From Hyphomicrobiales bacterium (GTDB lineage Bacteria > Pseudomonadota > Alphaproteobacteria > Rhizobiales > Rhizobiaceae): 64,000 bases of DNA. The position numbers and the translations under genes were made by a program. Where the stretch lies: the NCBI GenBank assembly GCA_900466875.1, contig UBNQ01000031.1, positions 1 to 64,000 of the forward strand. Direction: 5' to 3'. Below the pieces are notes generated by a model. It saw nothing but the letters and a program-made list of their open reading frames with translations. It was not told the DNA's origin and did not search any database. Positions 54,215 to 62,976 of the stretch are shown here, one piece after another. The stretch's first letter is position 1, and each line of letters starts with the position of its first letter.

Positions 54215-55779
54215 GCAGCGTTTTCCTTGATCTCGGGTGCGGGCGGTTCGGAAGTCGATGGCTCTGCGGTCAGTCTGATCTTGCCGGTGCTCGTCTTCGG
54301 CAGCGCGTCGCGAAACTCGACGCTTTTCGGCACCATGTAGTCTTCGAGGTTGAGCGCGCAGTGGCGCAGGATCTCTTTTTCGGAGAGTTCGGCCGATGGC
54401 TCAAGCGCCACATAGGCACGGATCAACTGGCCGAAGACCGGATCGTCGATGCCGGCGACGGCCGCCTCGCGAATGCCGGGCAGGGCGTAAAGCACCCGCT
54501 CCACTTCCTGAGGACTGACCTTCTCACCACGCGTCTTGATGATGTCGTCGCGCCGGCTGACGAAATAGAGAAAGCCGTCTTCGTCGGTCGTGAAAAGGTC
54601 TCCCGTATAAAGCCGACGGCCGTCGGCGATGGGGGCGGCCTTGCCCACGCCTGCCTGATCATCCTGCCAGTAGCCCGTCATCACATGCGGGCCTTCGACC
54701 ACAAGCTCCCCGGTCACGCCGGACGGCACCGGATTGCCCGCCTCATCGATCACATAAGCCCGGCCGCCCGGAATGGCGCGGCCGACGGAAAGCGGCCGAT
54801 GGTCAGCCTCGCCCCAAGGCAGGTAGCTCGCTCTGATACATTCCGTCTGGCCGTACATCAGGAAAAGCCGGGTTTCCGACAACAGCTCGCGCAGGCGCTG
54901 CGTGGTCGAGGGCGGCATGGCGGCCGCGGCACTGGTGATGTAGCGCAGATCGGGCAGGAAACTCGGCGCCAGATCCTGCATGCCGGCGATCACCGCCGCC
55001 ATGGCGGGAACGATCGGAAAACCGGTGGCTCTGGTTTCCACCAGTCGGGCAAGCACCTTGCGCGGAAAGGCGAAGCTCTTCTCCAGCACCACAGTGCCGC
55101 CAACCATAACCATCGTCAGGATCTGCGTGATGCCGTAGCCGAAGGAGATCGGCAGAACGCTCAGCACGATGTCGTCGTCGGTGTTTTCCAGATAGTCGAT
55201 GATCGCGCCGCAGGCGGCAAGCAGGCTGGCATGGCTATGCATCACACCCTTCGGCGTACCGGTCGAGCCGGATGTATGGATCAAAATCGCCAGCGTTTCG
55301 CTGTCCATTTGCCGCGGCAGCTCTATGGTGATGTCCCGAGCGACCATCGCCTCATAGGCCAGCCAACCTTCGACGACATTCACCGGCGTCGCGCCGAATG
55401 ATATCTTGAGAGGAGTGCAGTTCGCAGCGCTCGATGCAGCATCCACCATGCCGCAGAACCGGGCCTGCGTGAAGATCGCAAAAGGTGTCGTGCTGTCGAT
55501 GATGGCGCGCAGCTTGTCCTGCTTGATCGAGGCATGCAGAGGGCAGGGCACGGCGCCCGCTTTCCACGCAGCGAAAAACGCCACCACCGCCTCGGCGGAG
55601 TTTTCGGCGATCATCAGAATCCGGTCGCCCGTATTGATCCCTTGCGCGATCAGGCCGGTGGCCAGATGATCCGACAGCCGGTCCAGTTCAGCATAAGACA
55701 AACGGGTCTCGCCGGCGATCAGCGCCGTTTTCGATCCGAAACGGCCGGCGCTCTGGCGAAGATGATCCTCGATACGCAT
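54211..55779 (-). CDS. acyl-AMP ligase (ANL superfamily), probably loads an ACP
   Basis: A 522-residue adenylate-forming enzyme. Key motifs: IHTSGSTGTPKGVMHSH (phosphate loop), MYGQTECIRASYLP, YTGDLFTTDEDGF and C-terminal PKTSTGKIRL with the catalytic lysine. Because a stand-alone acyl carrier protein gene lies 15 bp upstream in the same operon, the likely reaction is ATP-dependent loading of an acyl or aminoacyl group onto that ACP rather than onto CoA. Related enzymes in exosortase-linked clusters have the same partner. The acid activated is unknown. Confidence 0.85.
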   Translation of the reverse strand: MRIEDHLRQSAGRFGSKTALIAGETRLSYAELDRLSDHLATGLIAQGINTGDRILMIAENSAEAVVAFFAAWKAGAVPCPLHASIKQDKLRAIIDSTTPFAIFTQARFCGMVDAASSAANCTPLKISFGATPVNVVEGWLAYEAMVARDITIELPRQMDSETLAILIHTSGSTGTPKGVMHSHASLLAACGAIIDYLENTDDDIVLSVLPISFGYGITQILTMVMVGGTVVLEKSFAFPRKVLARLVETRATGFPIVPAMAAVIAGMQDLAPSFLPDLRYITSAAAAMPPSTTQRLRELLSETRLFLMYGQTECIRASYLPWGEADHRPLSVGRAIPGGRAYVIDEAGNPVPSGVTGELVVEGPHVMTGYWQDDQAGVGKAAPIADGRRLYTGDLFTTDEDGFLYFVSRRDDIIKTRGEKVSPQEVERVLYALPGIREAAVAGIDDPVFGQLIRAYVALEPSAELSEKEILRHCALNLEDYMVPKSVEFRDALPKTSTGKIRLTAEPSTSEPPAPEIKENAA

Positions 55780-55794
55780 GGCCGATCCGCCGGA

Positions 55795-56055
55795 TCAGGC
55801 CGCTGCAGCCGGCAGCTTCGATGCCAGATAGCGGGTCATGTTGTTGATGCTGTCGAGGTTTTCCGGGACGATGTCTTCATCTGCGATGGAAATGCCGAAG
55901 GTCTGTTCCAGAAACGCAATCACTTCGAGCACGCCGGTGGAATCGATCACGCCGCTTTCCAAAAGAGACTGGTCGTCGTCGAGCTCCGCATCGGCGCGAA
56001 ACAGGAAGTTTTCCGCAATGAATTCCCGCACGGCGGTGTTGAGCTTGTCAGTCAT
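55795..56055 (-). CDS. acyl carrier protein (stand-alone)
   Basis: An 86-residue ACP with the phosphopantetheine serine in VIDSTGVLEVIAFLEQTFG; DST replaces the usual DSL. The helical pattern and acidic composition fit a carrier protein. It is distinct from the fatty-acid AcpP, which normally sits between fabG and fabF. ATG 56055 with GGGGAAGG upstream is chosen rather than 56085. It is the first gene of the ACP-ligase-NadE operon. Confidence 0.88.
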   Translation of the reverse strand: MTDKLNTAVREFIAENFLFRADAELDDDQSLLESGVIDSTGVLEVIAFLEQTFGISIADEDIVPENLDSINNMTRYLASKLPAAAA

Positions 56056-56233
56056 CGAATAAACCTTCCCCAGAGGGTGGCCCATCCAGCGATTTCAACA
56101 CGCGCGGCCACCATTACCCATGGTTTGACCTTGCCGCAAAGACCTGAATCTTTCGCTAAACCTGAATTACCACTTTGACACATTCCCGAAAACGCTCAGC
56201 TCTGGGCGTGATGGAATGCAAAAGCCGGCCACA

Positions 56234-57187
56234 TCAGAGAGCGTTCGAAGGCGTGCCCTTCTGGAAATTCTCGATATGCTCGACGACCTGTGCCCAGAGA
56301 CCCTGCATCGCCTCGTCGCTCGCCCAGGCGACATGCGGGGTGAGGATCACATTCGGCCGGTCGATCACGGTCAGCAGCGGATTGTCCGCGGCCGGCGGTT
56401 CCTTGGTCAGCACGTCGAACCCGGCGCCGCCGATCAGTCCCTCGTCCAGCGCCGTCACCAGATCCGCCTCGTTCACCAGTCCGCCACGTGCGGTATTGAT
56501 GATCAGCGGATGTTTTTTCATTTTGCGGAATTCGTCGATCCCGATCAGATCGCGCGTCTCCGGTTTCAGCGGCATGTGCAGGGTGATGACGTCCGCCTGC
56601 TCGAGCACCGTCTCGAATGGCGTGTAGCCCTCAGTCACCTCGCTTGCCCCCTTGCGGCCGGCAAACAGCACCGTCATGCCCAGCGCCTCGGCGATCCGCG
56701 CCACCGATTTGCCCAATGTCCCGCCGCCGAAAATGCCGATCGTGGAATTGGCCAGATCGCGGATCGGATGGGTGAAGATGCAGAACTGGTTGGCACGCTG
56801 CCATTCGCCGGCAATCACATCCTCACGGAAACCGACGATCGAGCGTCGAAGCGCGAAGATCAGCGCAAACGTATGTTCCGGCACGGTATTGACCGCATAA
56901 CCGCGGATATTCGAGACCACGATGCCGCGCTGCTTGACAAAGGCGAGATCGATCACGTCATAGCCGGTCGCCGCCACCGTGATCATCTTCAGCTTCGGCG
57001 CAGCGGCAATCGATGCTTCGCGCACAGGCGCCTTGTTGGTGATGACGATATCGGCATCGCGGATCCGGTCTGCGACCTCGGCTTCCGGCGTCTTGCCGTA
57101 TTCGACCCATTCATGGGGAAAGCTTGGGCGGGTGATCGTGACCGCCGGACCGATCGTGTCGCGATCGAGGAAAACAATCTTCAGCAT
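56234..57187 (-). CDS. D-isomer 2-hydroxyacid dehydrogenase (glycerate dehydrogenase/hydroxypyruvate reductase-like)
   Basis: An NAD(P)H-dependent dehydrogenase of 317 residues. The dinucleotide loop reads GIFGGGTLGKSVA, catalytic Arg lies in NTARGGLVNE, Glu in the following FDVLTKEPP segment and His in NVILTPHVAW. It resembles glycerate dehydrogenase (HprA). It precedes the ACP gene on the same strand by 178 bp, so it may be either the head of that cassette or separate. The FAD oxidase gene is divergent. Confidence 0.87.
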   Translation of the reverse strand: MLKIVFLDRDTIGPAVTITRPSFPHEWVEYGKTPEAEVADRIRDADIVITNKAPVREASIAAAPKLKMITVAATGYDVIDLAFVKQRGIVVSNIRGYAVNTVPEHTFALIFALRRSIVGFREDVIAGEWQRANQFCIFTHPIRDLANSTIGIFGGGTLGKSVARIAEALGMTVLFAGRKGASEVTEGYTPFETVLEQADVITLHMPLKPETRDLIGIDEFRKMKKHPLIINTARGGLVNEADLVTALDEGLIGGAGFDVLTKEPPAADNPLLTVIDRPNVILTPHVAWASDEAMQGLWAQVVEHIENFQKGTPSNAL

Positions 57188-57242
57188 ACCGCCTCCCGAA
57201 AATTAGTTGCCGCTTGATTTCGAAACGCGGCTGTTTGAGGAA

Positions 57243-57254
57243 TGTAGTCCTACA
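57243..57254. promoter_or_regulatory. palindrome in the divergent dehydrogenase/oxidase promoter region
   Basis: TGTAG-TC-CTACA, flanked by AATG and AACATT, lies in the 128 bp between the two divergent genes. GntR-type regulators often bind such sites. No regulator gene is adjacent. Confidence 0.35.
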
Positions 57255-57315
57255 ACATTCGGGCCGTCCTGAAAGCCCGAAGAGAAGCCAAGGGGATCAG
57301 GATAGGGGGAATTGC

Positions 57316-58431
57316 ATGGGGGAAATTCTCGACCTCGATTGCGTCGTGATCGGTGGTGGTGTCGTGGGTCTGGCGATCGCCCGTCGGCTGGCAATCGCGG
57401 GCAGGGAGGTCATCGTCCTCGAAAGCGAGCCGCTCACCGGCAGCATCACCTCGTCGCGCAACAGCGAGGTCATCCATGCCGGCCTTTATTATGCGACAGG
57501 CAGCCGCAAGGCGGAACTCTGTGTCAAGGGCAAGGAGGCGCTTTACGCCTATTGCCGCGAACGCCACGTCCCGCACCGCCAATGCGGCAAGCTTGTCGTC
57601 GCCTCCAGCCCGGCCGAGGTCGCCTATCTGGAAAAGCTGCTGAAACAGGCCGTGGCCAACGGCGTCGACGACTGTTACCTCATCGATGCCGCGGAACTTC
57701 ACGCGCTCGAGCCTCAGATCGAAGGCCATGCGGCGCTCGTCTCTCCGTCAACTGGCATCATCGACAGCCATGGCCTGATGGACGCCTATATCGCCGATAT
57801 CGAGGCCCATGGCGGCACGGTTGTCGTCAATTCCCCTGTGCTATCCGGCGAACTGACGGCGGAAAGCCTGCTTCTCTCCGTTGGTGGCGCCGATCCCTTC
57901 GATGCGAAAGCACGGCTTGTCATCAACTCGGCCGGGCTTGAGGCCTGGTCTGTTTCCGAAAACCTGGTAGGGCTCGATCGGGCAACGATCCCGTACTGTG
58001 CCTATGCCAAGGGCAACTATTTCGCCCTGTCCGGCAAGGCGCCCGCCACTCGTCTGATCTATCCGGTGCCGGAACCGGGTGGTCTCGGCACCCACCTGAC
58101 GCTTGATCTAGCCGGCCAGGCGCGCTTCGGCCCTGATGTCGAATGGGTGGATACACCGAATTATGACGTCGATCCGGCGCGCTCGGAAAAATTCTACGCC
58201 GCGATCCGCAAATACTGGCCGCACCTGAAGGACGCGTCTCTCCAGCCTGCCTATGCCGGTGTGCGGCCAAAGACCGTTGGGCCAGAAGGCGGCGGTGGCG
58301 GCGACTTCATCATCCAGGGACCAGATATCACCGGCCATCAGAGTTATGTGGCGCTCTATGGCATCGAATCGCCGGGCCTTACCTCGTCGCTCGCAATTGC
58401 CGACGAGGTCTGGCGGCTGATCTCCGAATAA
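57316..58431 (+). CDS. FAD-dependent oxidoreductase, L-2-hydroxyglutarate dehydrogenase-like (LhgO)
   Basis: A 371-residue DAO-family flavoprotein. The FAD-binding GxGxxG occurs at the N-terminus as VIGGGVVGLAIARRL; SSRNSEVIHAGLYY and the C-terminal GIESPGLTSSLAIADEV match LhgO. Such enzymes oxidise L-2-hydroxyglutarate to 2-oxoglutarate, feeding electrons to quinone. ATG 57316 is used; the open frame goes to 57214 but the homology starts here. The neighbouring 2-hydroxyacid dehydrogenase suggests a shared theme of hydroxyacid turnover. Confidence 0.88.
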   Translation: MGEILDLDCVVIGGGVVGLAIARRLAIAGREVIVLESEPLTGSITSSRNSEVIHAGLYYATGSRKAELCVKGKEALYAYCRERHVPHRQCGKLVVASSPAEVAYLEKLLKQAVANGVDDCYLIDAAELHALEPQIEGHAALVSPSTGIIDSHGLMDAYIADIEAHGGTVVVNSPVLSGELTAESLLLSVGGADPFDAKARLVINSAGLEAWSVSENLVGLDRATIPYCAYAKGNYFALSGKAPATRLIYPVPEPGGLGTHLTLDLAGQARFGPDVEWVDTPNYDVDPARSEKFYAAIRKYWPHLKDASLQPAYAGVRPKTVGPEGGGGGDFIIQGPDITGHQSYVALYGIESPGLTSSLAIADEVWRLISE

Positions 58432-58585
58432 ACCGGTGGTTATATCCCGCCGCTTCCCGGCTTCCGCGTGTCTGTCATGCGGCTGACATCTGCCCGTGCT
58501 TGGCTCCTTCGCCAAGCCCGATGAGCCGCGCCGTATGAAGGCGAAACCCGACGTTGACATATCGAGGCCCAACGGAGACTGGTTG

Positions 58586-59737
58586 ATGTCGCTTTTTCTT
58601 GGCCTTGCTTCCGGCGTGCTGATTGCTGCCAACGGCATCAGCATCGGTATCGCGATGGGGCGTCTGGCCCGCAACGGCAGCCCGGCGCCCGCACTCACGG
58701 AAAAACCTCCGGTTTCCGTCGTCGTCCCGACTTGCGGCATCGAGAATTTCACCAGTCTCACTTTGGAGCGGGCATTCGATCTCGATTGGCCGGATTACGA
58801 GTTGATCTTCTGCGTCGCCGATGCGCGGGATCCGGTAATTCCGGCCGTGAAGGAAGCCATGGCGCGGCATCCCGGCGTCACAGCAATCCTGCTGATCGGC
58901 GATGACCGGGTCAGCGCCAATCCCAAACTCAACAATTGCGTCAAGGGCTGGCGCGCCGCGGTCAACGACTGGGTAGTGCTGGCCGATTCCAACGTCCTGA
59001 TGCCGCGCGATTACATCGCCCATCTCATGGCCGCGCGGCGCAAAAACACCGGCCTCGTCTGCTCGACTCCGCTCGGTTCCCGCCCGGAAGGTTTCTGGGC
59101 CGAGGTCGAATGCGCGTTTCTCAATTCACAGCAGGCGCGCTGGCAATATGCCGGTGAGGCGGTCGGCCTCGGTTTTGCCCAGGGCAAAAGCATGCTGTGG
59201 TACAAGCCGATGCTGGATGCCGAAGGCGGTATTGCCGCATTGGGCGCCGAAATCGCCGAGGATGCCGCCGCAACCAAGCTGGTGCGTCGCTTGGGCCGCA
59301 AGGTTCATCTTGTCTCGTCTCCTTTCGAACAGCCGCTCGGCCGCCGTGAGCTTGCCCAGATCTGGTCGCGACAGGCCCGCTGGGCGCGCCTGCGCCGGGT
59401 CACGTTCCCGGCCTTCTTCGCGCCGGAAATCCTGCTCGGCTGCCTGCCGCCGCTTGTGCTGGCGCTGGCCGCCGCGGTCCTGTCGACCGGTGACCTGTCA
59501 TTTGCCACGGTCATCCCTGCGGTTCTCGCCGCCGTCTATCTTCCGGAACTCGCCCTCATCCGGGCGAAGAACTGGCGCCTTTCGATCTGGACCCTGCCGG
59601 CCATGCTGGTGCGCGACGTTCTCAGTCCCGCAATCTGGGTCAAAAGCTGGCTGGGCGGCTCGTTCGACTGGCGCGGTAACACGATGACGATCGGCACCGA
59701 GACCAGTGAACTGAGTTCCGCGTCCCCCTCGCATTGA
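58586..59737 (+). CDS. GT21-family glycosyltransferase, ceramide glucosyltransferase-like
   Basis: A 383-residue membrane glycosyltransferase. One helix is at the N-terminus (about 2-24) and two or three near the C-terminus (about 275-345). The GT21 motifs are visible: CVADARD, the metal-site VLADSNVLMP (DxD-like), and RQARWARLRR for the Q/RxxRW motif. Bacterial members in Agrobacterium synthesise glucosylceramide or related glycolipids. ATG 58586 (GGAG 8 bp upstream) is preferred to an upstream GTG 58496 since TM1 follows directly. Confidence 0.86.
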   Translation: MSLFLGLASGVLIAANGISIGIAMGRLARNGSPAPALTEKPPVSVVVPTCGIENFTSLTLERAFDLDWPDYELIFCVADARDPVIPAVKEAMARHPGVTAILLIGDDRVSANPKLNNCVKGWRAAVNDWVVLADSNVLMPRDYIAHLMAARRKNTGLVCSTPLGSRPEGFWAEVECAFLNSQQARWQYAGEAVGLGFAQGKSMLWYKPMLDAEGGIAALGAEIAEDAAATKLVRRLGRKVHLVSSPFEQPLGRRELAQIWSRQARWARLRRVTFPAFFAPEILLGCLPPLVLALAAAVLSTGDLSFATVIPAVLAAVYLPELALIRAKNWRLSIWTLPAMLVRDVLSPAIWVKSWLGGSFDWRGNTMTIGTETSELSSASPSH

Positions 59738-59820
59738 AGCTGGTATTGTCGGCGACATCGCGGCAACCTTTCCATTTGGCCGCGAACCGCTCTATACCTT
59801 GCTCAGCCAGTTGACGGCTT

Positions 59821-59921
59821 GGAGCAATTCCAGCAAAAGTGGGAACCGGTTTTGCGTCCGGAAGTGCGTTAAAACAAAGAGATAGAGCAGTTCGCATTTC
59901 GAAGAAGGACGGAAATGCTCC
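59821..59921 (+). repeat. RIME-like intergenic repeat, full copy
   Basis: Begins GGAGCA and ends TGCTCC (inverted ends) and shares its first 60 bp almost fully with 49557-49657. It separates the GT21 gene from the capsule-type gene. Confidence 0.8.
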
Positions 59922-59933
59922 AAGGCAGGCGCG

Positions 59934-61751
59934 ATGATCGGAGATATAGAGAGGAGAGTGCGGGCAGGCAGGAACCTGCGGACCATGCGCATCCTGCTCG
60001 GCTCAGCCGCCTTTTTCCTTCCGCCCCTTGCCGCACTGAAAAAGCTGTCTGCCCTCGTCTTCGAAGGGCGTATGCTGATCGAATACCATGCCAATCGCCC
60101 GGCGGCGGCGGAAAACCTGTTTGTCCATTACGCGCGCAAAGGGCAGCTCACCTTCTGGGGCGTGTCGACCTTTATCGCAAGAGTGGTTGAGCCCGGCCTC
60201 GCGCGGCGATTGACCGAAATCCTCGACGATCCGCGATTGTCTCCGGGCGCGAGGGTGCTTCTGCGCGCAGCATATATGCGTCACCAGGAAGGCAGGAGCC
60301 GGCCGAAGGAAACGGACGACCCCGACCAACTGCGTTACCACGAACAACTGGCCGAGGACGGGCAGGCATTCATGCAGGCGGAGCCCGAATACCTCGACGC
60401 GACGCTCGCCCTTTCGACCGCTCTTTCCGCCGAGGCCTGCAATCGCGAGGACATTTTTGGCTGTGCTATTCGGCACCTGATCACGCAGCTGGAGCGTATC
60501 GAAACGGATAAAAACCTGGCGCGGGAGCATATGGCCGATGTGGTGACGGCAAGGCTCAGCCTGTTCGATCTCGACGGTGCACGGCATTTCCTGTCCACCC
60601 CCGCCGTGTCCGAGACGAAGAAGGCGCAAAAACTCAGCGCCGAGCTTCATGCCATCCTGGATGAGACCGCGGACTTTCGCCACGCGATCCGCTCCGCCCA
60701 CGAGGATATTTTGGCACGCGCCGCCGGCACGCAGGCCCCGGTCGACGGATTGCCGATCATTCTGTTGCCGGCAGCAGCTTTTCGCCGGAACAAGATCGAC
60801 TATCCGGGCTTCCGCTCGGACATAAGGTTTGTCCTCTCCGGCATCGTCAGGGCGCTCGACAAGCATGGAATATCCTATTGTGTGAGGAGCAGGCTGCGGA
60901 CCCATGGCGTGCGGAACCTGTCGGCACCTTTCTTCGCCTATCACACGGTTTCCGACACGGATTTCGGCCTTCATTTCAAGGAGACTGACAGGCCGTCGCT
61001 GTTCAGCTTCGACCGGCGCGGTTATGCGGGCTGGTCGAAATTCTCCGCCATGACGCTGCCCGAACTGCGCTCCGCCGACGTGACGACCCAGGCCGCCGCC
61101 GACTTCTTCGATCGCGAGAAGCAACGGGTCATCGGTGGCAATCTGTCGAAATACCGGCAGGCGGATGTTTCGGATGTCGAGGAACTGCCGGAGAGATTCA
61201 TCTTCGTGGCACTGCAGCTGATCGGAGATGCCGTCAGCCAGCTGGCCTATCTCGACCTTTTCGACATGGTGGATGAGGTCATCCGCACGGCAGAAACCCA
61301 AGGCTTGTCGGTCGTGATCAAGCGGCACCCGCTATGCACGACCCCGGAGGTCTCGCAATATCTCGGTGAGCTTGGCTCCAGAAATGCTGTCCGCCAGGTC
61401 TATTCGAGCATCCATGCCATCATCCCGAAGGCGCAAGCCGTCTGTGTCATCAATTCCGGCGTGGGCGCGGAAGCACTGCTCCATGAAAAGCCGGTCTATG
61501 TTTTCGGCCGGGCGGATTACATGGCCGGATGTTTCGTCTGCAAAGGCCGCGGCGATTTCGCAGCCCAGTTCGTTCCGGGCAATTCGATGCTCTCGCCGGA
61601 TGAATTGCGGACATTCTGGTATCTGTTGCGCAACAGTTATGCCGTGGACCTGCGCGACAGGGATCGCGCAACGACCGAAATCGAAACACGCGTAATCGGC
61701 CACCTGAAAGCACTTCAGGCAAATGGTCCAAACGTTGGCATAGAACACTGA
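59934..61751 (+). CDS. capsule-type glycosyltransferase (KpsC/KpsS-like domain)
   Basis: A 605-residue protein. The N-terminal 260 residues are helical, with a hydrophobic stretch at about 22-38. The C-terminal part (about 270-590) resembles the KpsC/S beta-Kdo transferase fold: VVIKRHPLCTTPE (near 455) and VINSGVGAEALLHEKPVYVFGRADY (near 505) are the two signature regions. KpsC/S enzymes build the poly-Kdo linker of group 2 capsules. Here no kps or kdo genes are next to it, so a different surface glycan is possible. ATG 59934 follows AAGGCAGG. Confidence 0.75.
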   Translation: MIGDIERRVRAGRNLRTMRILLGSAAFFLPPLAALKKLSALVFEGRMLIEYHANRPAAAENLFVHYARKGQLTFWGVSTFIARVVEPGLARRLTEILDDPRLSPGARVLLRAAYMRHQEGRSRPKETDDPDQLRYHEQLAEDGQAFMQAEPEYLDATLALSTALSAEACNREDIFGCAIRHLITQLERIETDKNLAREHMADVVTARLSLFDLDGARHFLSTPAVSETKKAQKLSAELHAILDETADFRHAIRSAHEDILARAAGTQAPVDGLPIILLPAAAFRRNKIDYPGFRSDIRFVLSGIVRALDKHGISYCVRSRLRTHGVRNLSAPFFAYHTVSDTDFGLHFKETDRPSLFSFDRRGYAGWSKFSAMTLPELRSADVTTQAAADFFDREKQRVIGGNLSKYRQADVSDVEELPERFIFVALQLIGDAVSQLAYLDLFDMVDEVIRTAETQGLSVVIKRHPLCTTPEVSQYLGELGSRNAVRQVYSSIHAIIPKAQAVCVINSGVGAEALLHEKPVYVFGRADYMAGCFVCKGRGDFAAQFVPGNSMLSPDELRTFWYLLRNSYAVDLRDRDRATTEIETRVIGHLKALQANGPNVGIEH

Positions 61752-61810
61752 AGCCTACAGCGAGCGTTCTCGACGGCAAATGCGTGACTTGATGGCGTGA
61801 GATGGGAAAC

Positions 61811-61886
61811 TGGTGCCGCTTGCAGGACTCGAACCTGCGACCCCATCATTACGAATGATGTGCTCTACCACCTGAGCTAAAGCGGC
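61811..61886 (-). tRNA. tRNA-Thr (anticodon CGT)
   Basis: Read on the minus strand: acceptor GCCGCTT with AAGCGGC, D arm GCTC/GAGC, anticodon stem CATCA/TGATG with loop TTCGTAA, T arm GCAGG/CCTGC, and encoded CCA. The CGT anticodon reads ACG. Confidence 0.96.
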
Positions 61887-61972
61887 CCGGCAGCGGCGAC
61901 GGGCGCCATGCTGCGAGTGATGCGCTGATACAGGCAACCAATTCCGATTTCAAGCCGGTTTTCGCGATCCTG

Positions 61973-62959
61973 TCATTTTTCCCCGAACGGAGCCCGGTCG
62001 GCTTGAAGGCCGAGCCTTTGTCGGGCCGCCAGATATTCTCCGTCCAGCCGATCGACCAGTTGAGCGACCGACGACACGGTCTTGACTGCGCCTACGCCTT
62101 GGCCGGCGCCCCAGATTTCCTTCCAGGCTTTTGCCCCGGTTGTCGCCTTGTCGAAATCCATCTTCGACGGATCGGCTTCCGGCAATGCGTTCGGATCGAG
62201 CCCCATCGCCGCGATCGACCCTTTCAAGTAATTCCCGTGAATGCCGGTGAAGTAGTTGGAATAGACGATATCGGCTGCGTTCGAATCCACGATCATCTGC
62301 TTGTAGCCGTCCGATGCCCGCGCCTCCTGCGTCGCGATGAAAGGCGAGCCGATATAGGCCATGTCGGCGCCCATCGCCTGTGCTGCGAGAATACTGCCGC
62401 CGGTGGCGATTGCGCCCGCCAGCAGCAGCGGCCCATCGAACCATTCGCGGATTTCCTGCACCAGCGCAAACGGCGACACGGTGCCCGCATGGCCGCCGGC
62501 CCCTGTGGCGACCGCGATCAGCCCGTCCGCTCCCTTGCGGATGGCCGAGTTCGCGTGCCGGTTGTTGATGATGTCATGCAGTACGATGCCGCCATAGGAA
62601 TGCACGGCGGCATTCACCTCCGGCACGGCCCCGAGCGAGGAGATCACGATCGGCACCTTGTATTTCACGCACATCATCAGATCGTGTTCCAGCCGCTTGT
62701 TCGACGTGTGGACGATCTGGTTGACGGCAAATGGCGCCGATGGCCTGCTCGGATTGGCCGCGTCATGGGCCGCGAGCTCTTCCGTAATCTGCGCCAGCCA
62801 TTCGTCGAGCTGGCTTTCAGGCCGCGCATTCAAAGCCGGAAAGGAGCCGACAACACCGGCCTTGCATTGCGCCAGCGTCAGCTCCGGATGCGATATGATG
62901 AAGAGCGGCGATGCCACGACCGGCAGCCGCAGCCTGTCCTTGAGGACCGCTGGAAGCAT
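61973..62959 (-). CDS. nitronate monooxygenase family protein
   Basis: An FMN-dependent TIM-barrel oxidoreductase of 328 residues. Flavin-site motifs include VASPLFIISHPELT near the N-terminus, GAGGHAG in the centre and GADMAYIGSPFIATQEA. It may oxidise propionate 3-nitronate or other nitroalkanes; some family members are enoyl reductases. GGGAGG lies 8 bp before the start. An operator-like palindrome at 62977-62990 resembles that of fadD, implying control together with acyl-CoA metabolism. Confidence 0.9.
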   Translation of the reverse strand: MLPAVLKDRLRLPVVASPLFIISHPELTLAQCKAGVVGSFPALNARPESQLDEWLAQITEELAAHDAANPSRPSAPFAVNQIVHTSNKRLEHDLMMCVKYKVPIVISSLGAVPEVNAAVHSYGGIVLHDIINNRHANSAIRKGADGLIAVATGAGGHAGTVSPFALVQEIREWFDGPLLLAGAIATGGSILAAQAMGADMAYIGSPFIATQEARASDGYKQMIVDSNAADIVYSNYFTGIHGNYLKGSIAAMGLDPNALPEADPSKMDFDKATTGAKAWKEIWGAGQGVGAVKTVSSVAQLVDRLDGEYLAARQRLGLQADRAPFGEK

Positions 62960-62976
62960 GAAGGGAACCTCCCGAA

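Noticed and set aside
61752-61972. tRNA-Thr as an integration site for the glycosyltransferase genes
   Set aside because: No repeated tRNA 3' fragment or integrase is visible in the window.
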